Positions 8,392-18,554 of a stretch of DNA of 44,315 nt are shown one piece after another. The stretch spans positions 1-44,315 of the forward strand of contig NZ_JABBOU010000025.1 of the NCBI RefSeq assembly GCF_018853465.1, written 5' to 3'. Both the position numbers and the translations under genes were made by a program. The notes beneath the pieces were generated by a model. It was not told the DNA's origin, ran no database searches, and saw only the letters and a list, made by a program, of their open reading frames with translations. Origin of the DNA: Acidithiobacillus montserratensis (GTDB taxonomy: Bacteria > Pseudomonadota > Gammaproteobacteria > Acidithiobacillales > Acidithiobacillaceae). Each line of letters opens with the position of its first letter. Position 1 is the first letter of the stretch.

Positions 8392-9181
8392 GGGCATCCT
8401 GGGCGGTTTCGCGCTGATAAAAGCGTCGGGGAAAATACTGACCGCGTCCCAGAGGGTAAGCCTGGCGCAAGGCTGCGTGGGTAAAGTCGAGGGCCTCCTG
8501 CACCGCCTGCTGCAGCTCCATCCCCTTGGCCAGCCCTGCAGCAATGGCCGAAGCCAGGGTACATCCCGACCCATGATAATGCTGTGGCAGCCACTGCTGA
8601 TAAAAAATCTGCTGCAAGAGTTCCAGATGATACAGGCGATTTTCCAGTTCCGGAGTATCCCCATGGCCTCCGGTGATCAGCACCCATTGCGCGCCTTGCT
8701 GATTAAGCCACGCACCCGCGCTTTCCAGGTCCCGAACATCGGCCAGCAACAGCGCCTCCGGTGCGTTGGGGGTGAGAATGGTGATTTTGGGCAGAAGCCG
8801 GTGAATCACTGCCTCACGTAGTCCGGCCAGCGCCAGGGAAGTACCGCCCCCAGCCGCCATGACCGGGTCCAGTACCACGGGAATATCTGGATACTGCGCC
8901 AGCCAGTCCGCCAGCGCCGTAACCATTTCCGCAGATCCCAGCATGCCGATTTTGATCACCCGCACCGGGATATCGTCCATAATGGCCTGGGCCTGTTGCA
9001 GACATTGCTTGGGTGGCACCAGACTGAAGCCCTGGACATTGACAGAATCCTGCACCGTCAGTGCGGTGATGGCCGTACAGCCATGCACACCCAGACCGGC
9101 AAGAGTCAGCAGATCCGCCTGAATGCCGGCACCCGCGCTGGGATCCGAACCACCAATACTGAGAACTACCGGGGGATGCAT
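8378..9181 (-). CDS. thiD: Hydroxymethylpyrimidine/phosphomethylpyrimidine kinase
   Basis: ThiD phosphorylates hydroxymethylpyrimidine twice to give the pyrophosphate used by ThiE. Ribokinase-like signatures: SIGGSDPSAGAGIQADL at the N-terminus, DPVMAAGGG, and the anion-hole region GSGCTLASAIAAGLAKG with Gly and Cys. 267 residues from ATG 9181; a TTG two codons upstream is also open but has no better ribosome binding site. It is the first gene of the five-gene minus-strand run to comEA. Only about 85 bp separate it from the divergent heme protein gene, too short for a TPP riboswitch plus promoter, and none is visible. Confidence 0.95.
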   Translation of the reverse strand: MHPPVVLSIGGSDPSAGAGIQADLLTLAGLGVHGCTAITALTVQDSVNVQGFSLVPPKQCLQQAQAIMDDIPVRVIKIGMLGSAEMVTALADWLAQYPDIPVVLDPVMAAGGGTSLALAGLREAVIHRLLPKITILTPNAPEALLLADVRDLESAGAWLNQQGAQWVLITGGHGDTPELENRLYHLELLQQIFYQQWLPQHYHGSGCTLASAIAAGLAKGMELQQAVQEALDFTHAALRQAYPLGRGQYFPRRFYQRETAQDAHEQG

Positions 9182-9208
9182 GGACAACCCGCAAAACCGG
9201 CAGGAAAA

Positions 9209-9239
9209 TTGCTTTTATTTGCCACGCAGATCCTATCCT
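9209..9239 (+). promoter_or_regulatory. Candidate promoter of the membrane heme protein gene
   Basis: TTGCTT (9209-9214) and TATCCT (9234-9239) are separated by 19 bp, a plausible but wide sigma-70 spacing, 28 bp before the ATG at 9268. Confidence 0.3.
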
Positions 9240-9267
9240 AACGACATCATTCATGGAGGAAAACCAC

Positions 9268-10002
9268 ATGCGGCAATTGCCGGAATTGAGTCTAGCAGAA
9301 AAACTGGTCCATACGGGATTTATTTTCCTGGTGGGATTGGGCCTTTTGGTCGCAGAAGCCTATGTATACATTACAGTAGGTGGTAATAATGGATTAACCG
9401 TTCAGGCCGTTGCCCAACACTATTACGGCAATCGCAGTTCCAGCACCTTGCAAACTGTACTGCCGCGCATGATGGATTATGCAGGCATGTCGGCGGCCGA
9501 TAAACCGAAAATGGTCGCGGCGGTCAACCACTGGATTGCCTCCGGGGAAACGGAGGCCGACTACAACTCGGCCATCAAACCCCTGATCGCTGGAAACTGT
9601 CTGAAATGTCATAGCGTGGCCATGACCAAAGTCCTGCATAATCCGCCCCTGGTCACCTACGCCGATGTCAAAACGGTCGCCAAGGTGGATACCGGCATGA
9701 GTCTGAGCACCATGCTTCTCAACGGAATGATTCACCTGACCATGCTCGGGGTTATATTTTGGGTGGCCGGCTGGATATTCAGCAAGTCACGTTTCCCCAA
9801 TGGCCTTAAATACACTCTGATCATCCTGCCCTTTATTGCCATGCTGGTGGATTTCAGTGGTTGGTTCCTGACCCACCAGAACCCGGCTTTCGTCTGGCTG
9901 GTGCTGATTGGAGGAGCCCTGTCCTGTCCGATTGCCCTGCTGGAGATGTTCCTGAGCTTGATCCAGATGTGGTTGCTGAAACCCCGACTACAACCTGCCT
10001 GA
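9268..10002 (+). CDS. Four-helix membrane protein with one c-type heme site
   Basis: A 244-residue protein not assignable to a named family. It has four predicted membrane helices (about 14-37, 154-171, 182-201, 207-235) and a large loop between helices 1 and 2 carrying CLKCH at 111-115, the covalent heme c motif. Basic residues after helix 2 (SKSRFPNGLK) and at the C-terminus (KPRLQPA) put the loop in the periplasm by the positive-inside rule, where cytochrome c maturation occurs. His residues at the edges of helices 1 and 2 and after helix 3 (His15, His156, His203) could be further ligands. GGAGGA 7 nt upstream fixes ATG 9268 rather than ATG 9253. It stands alone between a divergent operon and a strong terminator. 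An electron-transfer role is inference. Confidence 0.78.
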   Translation: MRQLPELSLAEKLVHTGFIFLVGLGLLVAEAYVYITVGGNNGLTVQAVAQHYYGNRSSSTLQTVLPRMMDYAGMSAADKPKMVAAVNHWIASGETEADYNSAIKPLIAGNCLKCHSVAMTKVLHNPPLVTYADVKTVAKVDTGMSLSTMLLNGMIHLTMLGVIFWVAGWIFSKSRFPNGLKYTLIILPFIAMLVDFSGWFLTHQNPAFVWLVLIGGALSCPIALLEMFLSLIQMWLLKPRLQPA

Positions 10003-10028
10003 AAAGCTCTATTCCAGCGGCTTTCATC

Positions 10029-10049
10029 ACCCCCCGCAAGGGGGGTTTT
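10029..10049 (+). terminator. Rho-independent terminator
   Basis: Six C (10030-10035), a GCAA tetraloop and six G (10040-10045) form a perfect hairpin, extended by one A-T pair, followed by TTTT at 10046-10049. It lies 27 bp after the heme protein stop and isolates this gene from the origin region. Confidence 0.88.
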
Positions 10050-10073
10050 ATATGTTGAGAACCCGTTGGTTTC

Positions 10074-10094
10074 TGTGGATAACTTTGTGGATAT
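10074..10094 (-). promoter_or_regulatory. Tandem DnaA boxes
   Basis: TGTGGATAA at 10074-10082 is the reverse complement of the consensus TTATCCACA; TGTGGATAT at 10086-10094 differs at one base. Start-to-start spacing is 12 bp, about one helical turn, and both face the same way, so two DnaA molecules could bind on nearly the same face. Confidence 0.7.
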
Positions 10095-10122
10095 AAATGC
10101 CAGGATCTTATTTTCACTGACT

Positions 10123-10140
10123 TGTTTCAGTATTGAAACA
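10123..10140. repeat. Inverted repeat with parS-like half-sites
   Basis: TGTTTCA (10123-10129), spacer GTAT, TGAAACA (10134-10140). Each arm equals a ParB half-site, but a true parS has a 2-bp spacer (CG), here 4 bp. It could be a diverged parS or an operator for another regulator. Confidence 0.5.
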
Positions 10141-10287
10141 TTTTTTACCGAATTTTTAAACCTTATTTAATTTAAATTTCATATAGTTATAAATGACAGC
10201 GAAAGTTTCTTCAGAAAAGGTTCTCCTAAACCAAGCATCATCACATTGTGGAAAACTTATTGATCCGCAACCTGCTGAATTGGTTCG

Positions 10288-10315
10288 GTACATGCTACAT
10301 CATTAGAACATGTAC
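10288..10315. repeat. Inverted repeat GTACATG/CATGTAC
   Basis: Perfect 7-bp arms at 10288-10294 and 10309-10315 with a 14-bp spacer, 13 bp after the SDR stop codon. No T-tract follows on either strand, so it is not a canonical terminator. It may be an operator-like site or an RNA hairpin at the 3' end of the SDR transcript. Confidence 0.4.
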
Positions 10316-10328
10316 AGGTTTATGTAAA

Positions 10329-11105
10329 TTATATCCCATGGTTTTTTCTTGCCTTACCCTTAATCTTCATGAACAGTCGATCATACAAAGCGATGGGTAG
10401 AAGCCGCAAAATCATGCCTACCAGCGCCATTTGCCAGGGGATCACGAGCCACGGCTGACCACGATCAATGGCACGGCGCATTTTTCGGGCAGCCTTGTCG
10501 GGATCCATCAACCAGGGCATGGGATAATGATTTTCCGCCGTCATGGGTGTGGCGATATAGCCCGGGGCAATACAGCAAACCTTCGTCCCGCGTTTTTTCA
10601 ATTCTAGACGCAAGCTTTCCAGATAGGCGATCACGCCAGCTTTGGAGGCCGAATAAGCAGCGGCTCCTGGCAAGCCCCGAAAGCCCGCCACACTGGCAAT
10701 CCCGGCAATTCGCCCATCCAGCGCCAGATAGGGGAGAAAAGCACTGCAGGTATTATCCATTCCCAGCAGATTGGTCCTGATGATTTCTGCAAAAACCGGG
10801 CGATCTTCCCTCTCCAGAGCCAGGGTTCCATGACTGATCCCCGCGTTGGCAATCACTATCGCGATTTTACCAAATTCTTCGGCAAAGACCCGGGCTATTT
10901 CGTCAAGAAGCTCGGCATGGCCAATATCTACGCTTATGGCTCGCACCACGGCTCCCCGGGAACGTGCCTGTTCTGCGGTAGCATCAAGGGACTGCTGACT
11001 TCGCCCGAGCAGGAGCAAGGGGCGGCCTGCTTCGGCATATACCAGTGCCAAGGCCCGGCCAATACCGCTTCCCGCACCGGTAATCACTACTGGACCCGTC
11101 ATCAT
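10329..11105 (-). CDS. Short-chain dehydrogenase/reductase
   Basis: A 258-residue classical SDR with the NAD(P) motif TGAGSGIGRALA (TGxxxGxG), NAG (IANAGIS), catalytic Ser in IASVAGF, and the YSASK catalytic Tyr-Lys pair. The Asp after beta-strand 2 is replaced by an Arg-bearing GRS, which favours NADPH. The C-terminus is basic and hydrophobic (MALVGMILRLLPIALYDRLFMKIKGKARK), resembling SDRs that associate with membranes and act on lipid substrates. AAGGA precedes ATG 11105; the second codon is also ATG. It is divergent from dnaA across an AT-rich region. The substrate is unknown, and no neighbour indicates a pathway. The location beside dnaA is unusual, since rpmH normally occupies it. Confidence 0.88.
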   Translation of the reverse strand: MMTGPVVITGAGSGIGRALALVYAEAGRPLLLLGRSQQSLDATAEQARSRGAVVRAISVDIGHAELLDEIARVFAEEFGKIAIVIANAGISHGTLALEREDRPVFAEIIRTNLLGMDNTCSAFLPYLALDGRIAGIASVAGFRGLPGAAAYSASKAGVIAYLESLRLELKKRGTKVCCIAPGYIATPMTAENHYPMPWLMDPDKAARKMRRAIDRGQPWLVIPWQMALVGMILRLLPIALYDRLFMKIKGKARKNHGI

Positions 11106-11455
11106 TAAAAGTCTTCCTTTGCAAGATCAGAGGGATATCAGCCCTCACTCAGAAATAATCGTCCATAAAAATTCGTATTGCATTTTCCATGTCAGAAAAT
11201 ATCAAAAAAAATTTACCTTTCATTATTGGTTGATCATTTAAAATATATTTTTTGTTTATTCATAAACAATATCATATAATGTTTTTGTTAATGATTTTAT
11301 TGATCGCGCATAAAGTTAAATATCTTTACAGATAACGTTTTCACCCTCACACCACTATATACTGGCGCAGATCGCCTCACTTGGCTATACTGCGGCAACA
11401 GACTGTCGTGTTCAAACATCACGATTTTACCGCCCAGCACTCGACCAGGTTACGT
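11106..11455. other. AT-rich dnaA leader, possible unwinding element
   Basis: No gene is visible. The stretch 11185-11330 is extremely AT-rich with long A/T runs, unlike the flanking coding DNA, and is the strongest duplex-unwinding candidate in the window. I see no consensus DnaA box, only TTATTCATA-like degenerate matches near 11257. Two -10-like hexamers lie near its right end (see promoter entry). Confidence 0.5.
11358..11391 (+). promoter_or_regulatory. Candidate dnaA promoter -10 elements
   Basis: TATACT occurs at 11358-11363 and again at 11386-11391, 65-98 bp before the dnaA ATG. Neither has a convincing -35 at 16-18 bp; TGGCGC at 11363-11368 would serve the second. Which is used is not clear. 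Confidence 0.35.
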
Positions 11456-12814
11456 ATGCGCCGTGATTCAATGATACCCGCCCTGCGCGATGGGGATGCC
11501 CTCTGGGATGCGCTTTGTGTGCAGTTACAGGAGCAAACCACACCTCAGCAGTTCAATACCTGGCTGAGACCATTGCGGGGTGAACTCCATGGTAACGAAT
11601 TTCATCTATTTGCACCGAACCCTTTTGTCATGCAGTGGGTCCGGGAGCGTCTTCTGGACTTGCTGGAAGCGGTACTGGCCGAATTGGCGCCGGGGATGCT
11701 GTTGCGCTTTGATCTGGATACAGCAGCTGCCGCCGTACTGACAGAGCCACAAAATCCCGCCAGCCCGACGCCGGTCAGCACCGATCCGCGCAACGGCAAT
11801 CGTCTCAATCCGGGTTTTTCCTTTCAGTCCTATGTCGAAGGCAAATCCAATCAGCTCGCCGTCGCCGCCGCCCGCCAGGTTTCCGAACATCCGGGCAAGT
11901 CTTACAATCCATTATACATTTACGGGGGCGTCGGTCTGGGGAAAACCCACCTCATGCAGGCCGTCGGTAATGCGATTCTCCAGCGCAACAGCGATGCCAA
12001 GGTGCTGTATGTCAGCGCCGAGGGCTTCATCATGGATATGGTCCGTTCCCTACAACACAACACCATCAATGAATTCAAGCAGCGCTATCGCAAGCTCGAT
12101 GCCCTATTGATTGATGACATTCAGTTTTTTGCCGGAAAGGATCGTACCCAGGAAGAATTTTTCCATACTTTCAACGCCCTTTTTGACGGGGGACGGCAGA
12201 TCATCATTACTTGCGATCGCTACCCCAAGGAAGTGGAAAATCTGGAAGAACGACTGCAGTCCCGTTTCGGCTGGGGCTTGACTGTCGCCATTCAGCCCCA
12301 CGATCTCGAAACCCGCATGGCCATTGTCCTTTGCAAGGCCGAAGAAATCGGAATTCAGCTCCCTGAAGAAGTGGCTTTTTTTATTGCCGAAAAAATCCGC
12401 TCCCATGTGCGGGAACTGGAAGGTGCATTACGGCGGGTGGTCGCGCACGTCAACTTCACTCATAAACCCTATAATCTGGACACCGCCCGGGAAGCACTGC
12501 GCGATCTGATCGATGTTCAGAAACGCATGGTCAGTCTAGAGAACATCCAGAAAGTCGTCGCCGAATATTTCCATATCCGGGGCTCTGACATGCAGTCCAA
12601 ACGCCGCAGTCGCAACATTGCCCGGCCCCGACAGGTGGCCATGTCACTGACCAAGGAACTGACCAATCACAGCCTCCCGGAGATTGGAGAAGCCTTCGGT
12701 GGTCGCGATCACACGACGGTTCTGCATGCCTGCCGCCAGATTGAGAAACTCCGTCAGGAAGACTCTCAACTTAATGAAGATTATCATAATTTGCTCAGGA
12801 TTCTCGGCGCATGA
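11456..12814 (+). CDS. dnaA: Chromosomal replication initiator DnaA
   Basis: DnaA binds DnaA boxes as ATP complex, opens the origin and loads DnaB. All four domains are visible in 452 residues: domain I (LWDALCVQLQEQTTPQQFNTWLRPL), a variable linker (about 90-120), the AAA+ domain with Walker A GGVGLGKTH (157-165) and Walker B LLIDDIQFF (217-225), and the C-terminal DNA-binding signature GGRDHTTVLHACRQI (about 415-429). The frame is open from 11381, but ATG 11456 has AGG 6 nt upstream and gives the usual N-terminus; ATG 11471 is an alternative. A long AT-rich leader precedes it and DnaA boxes flank it on both sides at a distance. Confidence 0.98.
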   Translation: MRRDSMIPALRDGDALWDALCVQLQEQTTPQQFNTWLRPLRGELHGNEFHLFAPNPFVMQWVRERLLDLLEAVLAELAPGMLLRFDLDTAAAAVLTEPQNPASPTPVSTDPRNGNRLNPGFSFQSYVEGKSNQLAVAAARQVSEHPGKSYNPLYIYGGVGLGKTHLMQAVGNAILQRNSDAKVLYVSAEGFIMDMVRSLQHNTINEFKQRYRKLDALLIDDIQFFAGKDRTQEEFFHTFNALFDGGRQIIITCDRYPKEVENLEERLQSRFGWGLTVAIQPHDLETRMAIVLCKAEEIGIQLPEEVAFFIAEKIRSHVRELEGALRRVVAHVNFTHKPYNLDTAREALRDLIDVQKRMVSLENIQKVVAEYFHIRGSDMQSKRRSRNIARPRQVAMSLTKELTNHSLPEIGEAFGGRDHTTVLHACRQIEKLRQEDSQLNEDYHNLLRILGA

Positions 12815-13067
12815 AGCCGATCAAGAGGAAGCTGTGGAAAACCCCAGGGATAAGTCCTGAGCTGATCATGTATGAAAATCACCCCCCTTTTTTATCCCCG
12901 GTCATACCCCCTTATCCACAGCTTCACAGACTGTTTTGCGTCTGTAAAAATCATCTCATAACAAACAGATATCCCGGTTTCCCACAGGCTATACGGGCCT
13001 TAATAATAATAGCAGTTAAAAAGAAGAAAGCATTTTATTTAATAAAACCAGCAAGGAGCATTTCCTG
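12815..13067. other. dnaA-dnaN intergenic region with DnaA boxes (candidate oriC)
   Basis: This 253-bp gap holds a perfect DnaA box TTATCCACA at 12912-12920 (+), a one-mismatch box TGTGGAAAA at 12833-12841 (-), two weaker ones (TTATCCCCG at 12892-12900; minus-strand TTATCCCTG at 12845-12853), a hairpin ACAGAC/GTCTGT (12926-12945, 8-nt loop) and an AT-rich tail (about 13000-13048) just before dnaN. The layout, boxes then AT-rich DNA, is that of a minimal oriC. An 85-codon frame here shows no family features. AAGGAG near 13052 serves dnaN. Confidence 0.65.
12912..12920 (+). promoter_or_regulatory. Consensus DnaA box
   Basis: Exact TTATCCACA, opposite in orientation to the boxes at 10074-10094 and 12833-12841. 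Confidence 0.75.
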
Positions 13068-14165
13068 ATGAAACTCACCATGGATCGTGAAGATATCCTG
13101 CCGGTACTGGCAAACATGGCCAATATTGCCGACCGTCGGCCTGTACAACCCATACTAGCCCATGTACTCATCGAAGCGGCCGGACAACACTGCCGTTTCA
13201 TTGCTACAGACCAGGAAGTCCAACTGAGTGTGGACAAGGATCATCCAGTGGATATGCCTGGAAGTTGTGCAGTTCCGGCGCGCAAACTCTACGATATTTG
13301 CCGGGCCTTGCCAGAACACACGCCTCTGGAATTCCACACGGATGGCGACAAACTGCTACTCAAAGCCGCCAAAAGCCGCTTTACCTTGCATGTACTCCCC
13401 GCCTCCCAATTCCCCTATCTCAGCATTCATAGCAATCGCTGCCAGGGTAATTGTGATGCTGCCCAGTTTCGTGAAGCACTGGCGGTAACAGCCAATACCA
13501 TGGCACAAAATGATGCCCGCATTTTTCTGAATGGTGTTCTTCTGGAAATCCAGGGCCAGGAAATGCGGCTGGTCGCTACCGACGGTCATCGTCTGGCCAT
13601 GATGACACTGCCCTTCGCCAGCAGCCTCGAAGCTGAGAGTTTCCAATGTATTCTGCCACGCAAGGCAGTCATGGAGTTATTACGTATTGTCTCTACGGGA
13701 GATATTCAACTCTCTCTTTCCGACACCAGCTTTGTTTTGGATGATGGTTCCCAGCAATTTGCCTGCAAATTGATTGATGCCAAGTATCCCGATTATCGTC
13801 GGGTCATCCCCCAGGGACATCCTTTTTTCGCGGTTATCGACCGCCAGAGTTTCAAAAGTGCCTTGCAGCAAAGTGAAGTACTGGTCAGTGACCGCAATCC
13901 TACCACTCAGGTCCATCTGGACGACAATCTCATGACCCTGCGCAGTCGCAATGAAGAACAGGAAGAAGGCGAAGTCGAACTGACCATCGCCTACCAAAGT
14001 CAGGCCCTGGATATTGCCTTCAATAGCCGCTATCTCACTGACACCATTCAGATATTCAACCAAGATCAAATCCGGATGCGCGTCAAGGAAGGGAACAGTG
14101 CCGCTGTTTTCACTCCTATGGATGTCGATAATCCCCTCTATATTTTGATGCCTGTGCGTTTGTGA
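13068..14165 (+). CDS. dnaN: DNA polymerase III beta subunit (sliding clamp)
   Basis: The clamp dimer encircles DNA and tethers polymerase III and other partners. The 365 residues carry the three-fold clamp architecture, with MKLTMDREDILPVLANMANIADRRPVQPILAHVLIEA at the N-terminus, VATDGHRLAMM in the middle and the invariant C-terminal YILMPVRL that lines the partner-binding groove. AAGGAG is 10 nt before the ATG. It follows dnaA after the candidate oriC gap and precedes recF by 25 bp. Confidence 0.97.
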   Translation: MKLTMDREDILPVLANMANIADRRPVQPILAHVLIEAAGQHCRFIATDQEVQLSVDKDHPVDMPGSCAVPARKLYDICRALPEHTPLEFHTDGDKLLLKAAKSRFTLHVLPASQFPYLSIHSNRCQGNCDAAQFREALAVTANTMAQNDARIFLNGVLLEIQGQEMRLVATDGHRLAMMTLPFASSLEAESFQCILPRKAVMELLRIVSTGDIQLSLSDTSFVLDDGSQQFACKLIDAKYPDYRRVIPQGHPFFAVIDRQSFKSALQQSEVLVSDRNPTTQVHLDDNLMTLRSRNEEQEEGEVELTIAYQSQALDIAFNSRYLTDTIQIFNQDQIRMRVKEGNSAAVFTPMDVDNPLYILMPVRL

Positions 14166-14190
14166 TCCAATCCAGAATTTATTGCCATAC

Positions 14191-17645
<3,455 letters not shown>

Positions 17646-17655
17646 TCTAGTACCG

Positions 17656-17688
17656 GTTTTGATCAGGCAGCTACATCCTGATCAAAAC
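17656..17688. repeat. Perfect hairpin between convergent gyrB and phosphoesterase gene
   Basis: A 12-bp perfect stem (17656-17667 with 17677-17688) around a 9-nt loop. The sequence contains two TGATCA palindromes, one of which includes the phosphoesterase stop codon, so the right arm lies inside that gene's last codons. No T-tract follows on either strand. It may act as a two-way transcription stop or an RNA 3'-end stabiliser shared by both messages. Confidence 0.6.
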
Positions 17689-18451
17689 GCAGCACCACCG
17701 GCCAGTGGATGATTTCCATCTGGCCGTCCATGTGTTCTACCAACGCCGTACAGCTTTCCACCCAGTCGCCATCGTTGTAATACAGGATACCATCTATGGT
17801 TTTCTGTTCGGCATGGTGAATATGACCACAAATGACTCCGGCATAACCCCGCCGGGCCGTTTCTTCGGCCAGCAGGTGTTCGTAGTCATTGATAAATTGC
17901 ACGGCTTTTTTGACGCGATATTTGATGTAAGCGCTCAGGGACCAGTGCCGGCGCAGACCCAGGCGGCGAAACAGGCTTTGCAGCAAGCGATTGAGCCAGA
18001 GCAGCAGGGTATAGCCATGATCCCCCAGGTGAATCAGCCAGGTGGCATAGCGCATGGCCGCATCGAACTGATCACCGTGTATGACCCAGAGTTGTTTGCC
18101 GTCGGCGGTTTCATGGACGGTTTCACGGAGAATGGCAATGTCTCCCAGAGATATGCTTTCATCCTGGCGCTGGACATAATCGGAGAGCAGTTCATAGACG
18201 GGATCATGGTTACCCCGAATATAGCGGACACTGACCCCGGAACGGGCCAGACGCAGAATTTTCTGCACCACTGTGTTGTGGCTGCGCGGCCAGTACCAGC
18301 GAATCTTGAGGCGCCATAAATCAATGATGTCACCCACCAGGTATAAATGCTCACAGGAATTATGGCGCAGAAAGTCCAGCAGACTTTCTGCCTGACAGCC
18401 TCGGGTACCGAGGTGGACATCGGACAGGAAAATACTGCGGTATTGAGGCAT
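17663..18451 (-). CDS. LpxH-like calcineurin-type phosphoesterase
   Basis: A 262-residue metallophosphoesterase of the UDP-2,3-diacylglucosamine hydrolase-like group (COG2908). Metal ligands are visible: SDVHLG (DxH), LVGDIIDLW (GDxxD), IRGNHDP (GNHD), VIHGDQFD and ICGHIHHAE (GHxH). Classical LpxH removes UMP from UDP-2,3-diacylglucosamine in lipid A synthesis. This longer branch is often annotated so, but several members are unproven and may act on other phosphodiesters. ATG 18451 is preferred with AGGA 8 nt upstream; ATG 18475 has none. It is convergent with gyrB and divergent from the Nfn-like gene. Confidence 0.88.
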   Translation of the reverse strand: MPQYRSIFLSDVHLGTRGCQAESLLDFLRHNSCEHLYLVGDIIDLWRLKIRWYWPRSHNTVVQKILRLARSGVSVRYIRGNHDPVYELLSDYVQRQDESISLGDIAILRETVHETADGKQLWVIHGDQFDAAMRYATWLIHLGDHGYTLLLWLNRLLQSLFRRLGLRRHWSLSAYIKYRVKKAVQFINDYEHLLAEETARRGYAGVICGHIHHAEQKTIDGILYYNDGDWVESCTALVEHMDGQMEIIHWPVVLRFDQDVAA

Positions 18452-18480
18452 AAAATCATCCTGAAAACGTGACATGGGTC

Positions 18481-18486
18481 TATAAT
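18481..18486 (+). promoter_or_regulatory. Candidate -10 element upstream of the Nfn-like gene
   Basis: A perfect TATAAT on the plus strand, 69 bp before the GTG at 18555, in the 103-bp divergent gap. No good -35 is visible at 16-18 bp. Confidence 0.35.
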
Positions 18487-18554
18487 GCCAGCAAAATGTG
18501 ACAGTTTGATGAAAGTGGGCAACATGTTAGGGCCTACGCGAATGGGAGAATAGG

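Larger units (their letters stand above)
10050..10328. other. AT-rich intergenic region with DnaA boxes (candidate origin segment)
   Basis: No gene is visible here. The region holds a perfect DnaA box on the minus strand (TGTGGATAA, 10074-10082), a one-mismatch box 3 bp on (TGTGGATAT, 10086-10094), a third one-mismatch box (TGTGGAAAA, 10247-10255), an AT-rich stretch at about 10140-10195 that could unwind, and two inverted repeats listed separately. All three boxes have the same orientation. It lies between the terminator and the SDR gene, about 1.3 kb upstream of dnaA. Clustering of oriented DnaA boxes beside AT-rich DNA and dnaA is the usual origin signature, but origin activity is inferred. 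Confidence 0.6.

Noticed and set aside
9182..9267. TPP riboswitch before thiD
   Set aside because: The gap is about 86 bp shared by two divergent genes and contains no conserved thi-box sequence.
11381..11455. Upstream extension of dnaA
   Set aside because: The frame is open but begins at TTG without ribosome binding site and adds residues not seen in DnaA.
12811..13068. 85-codon open frame between dnaA and dnaN
   Set aside because: It overlaps the DnaA boxes, has low-complexity AT-derived residues and no ribosome binding site or family features.
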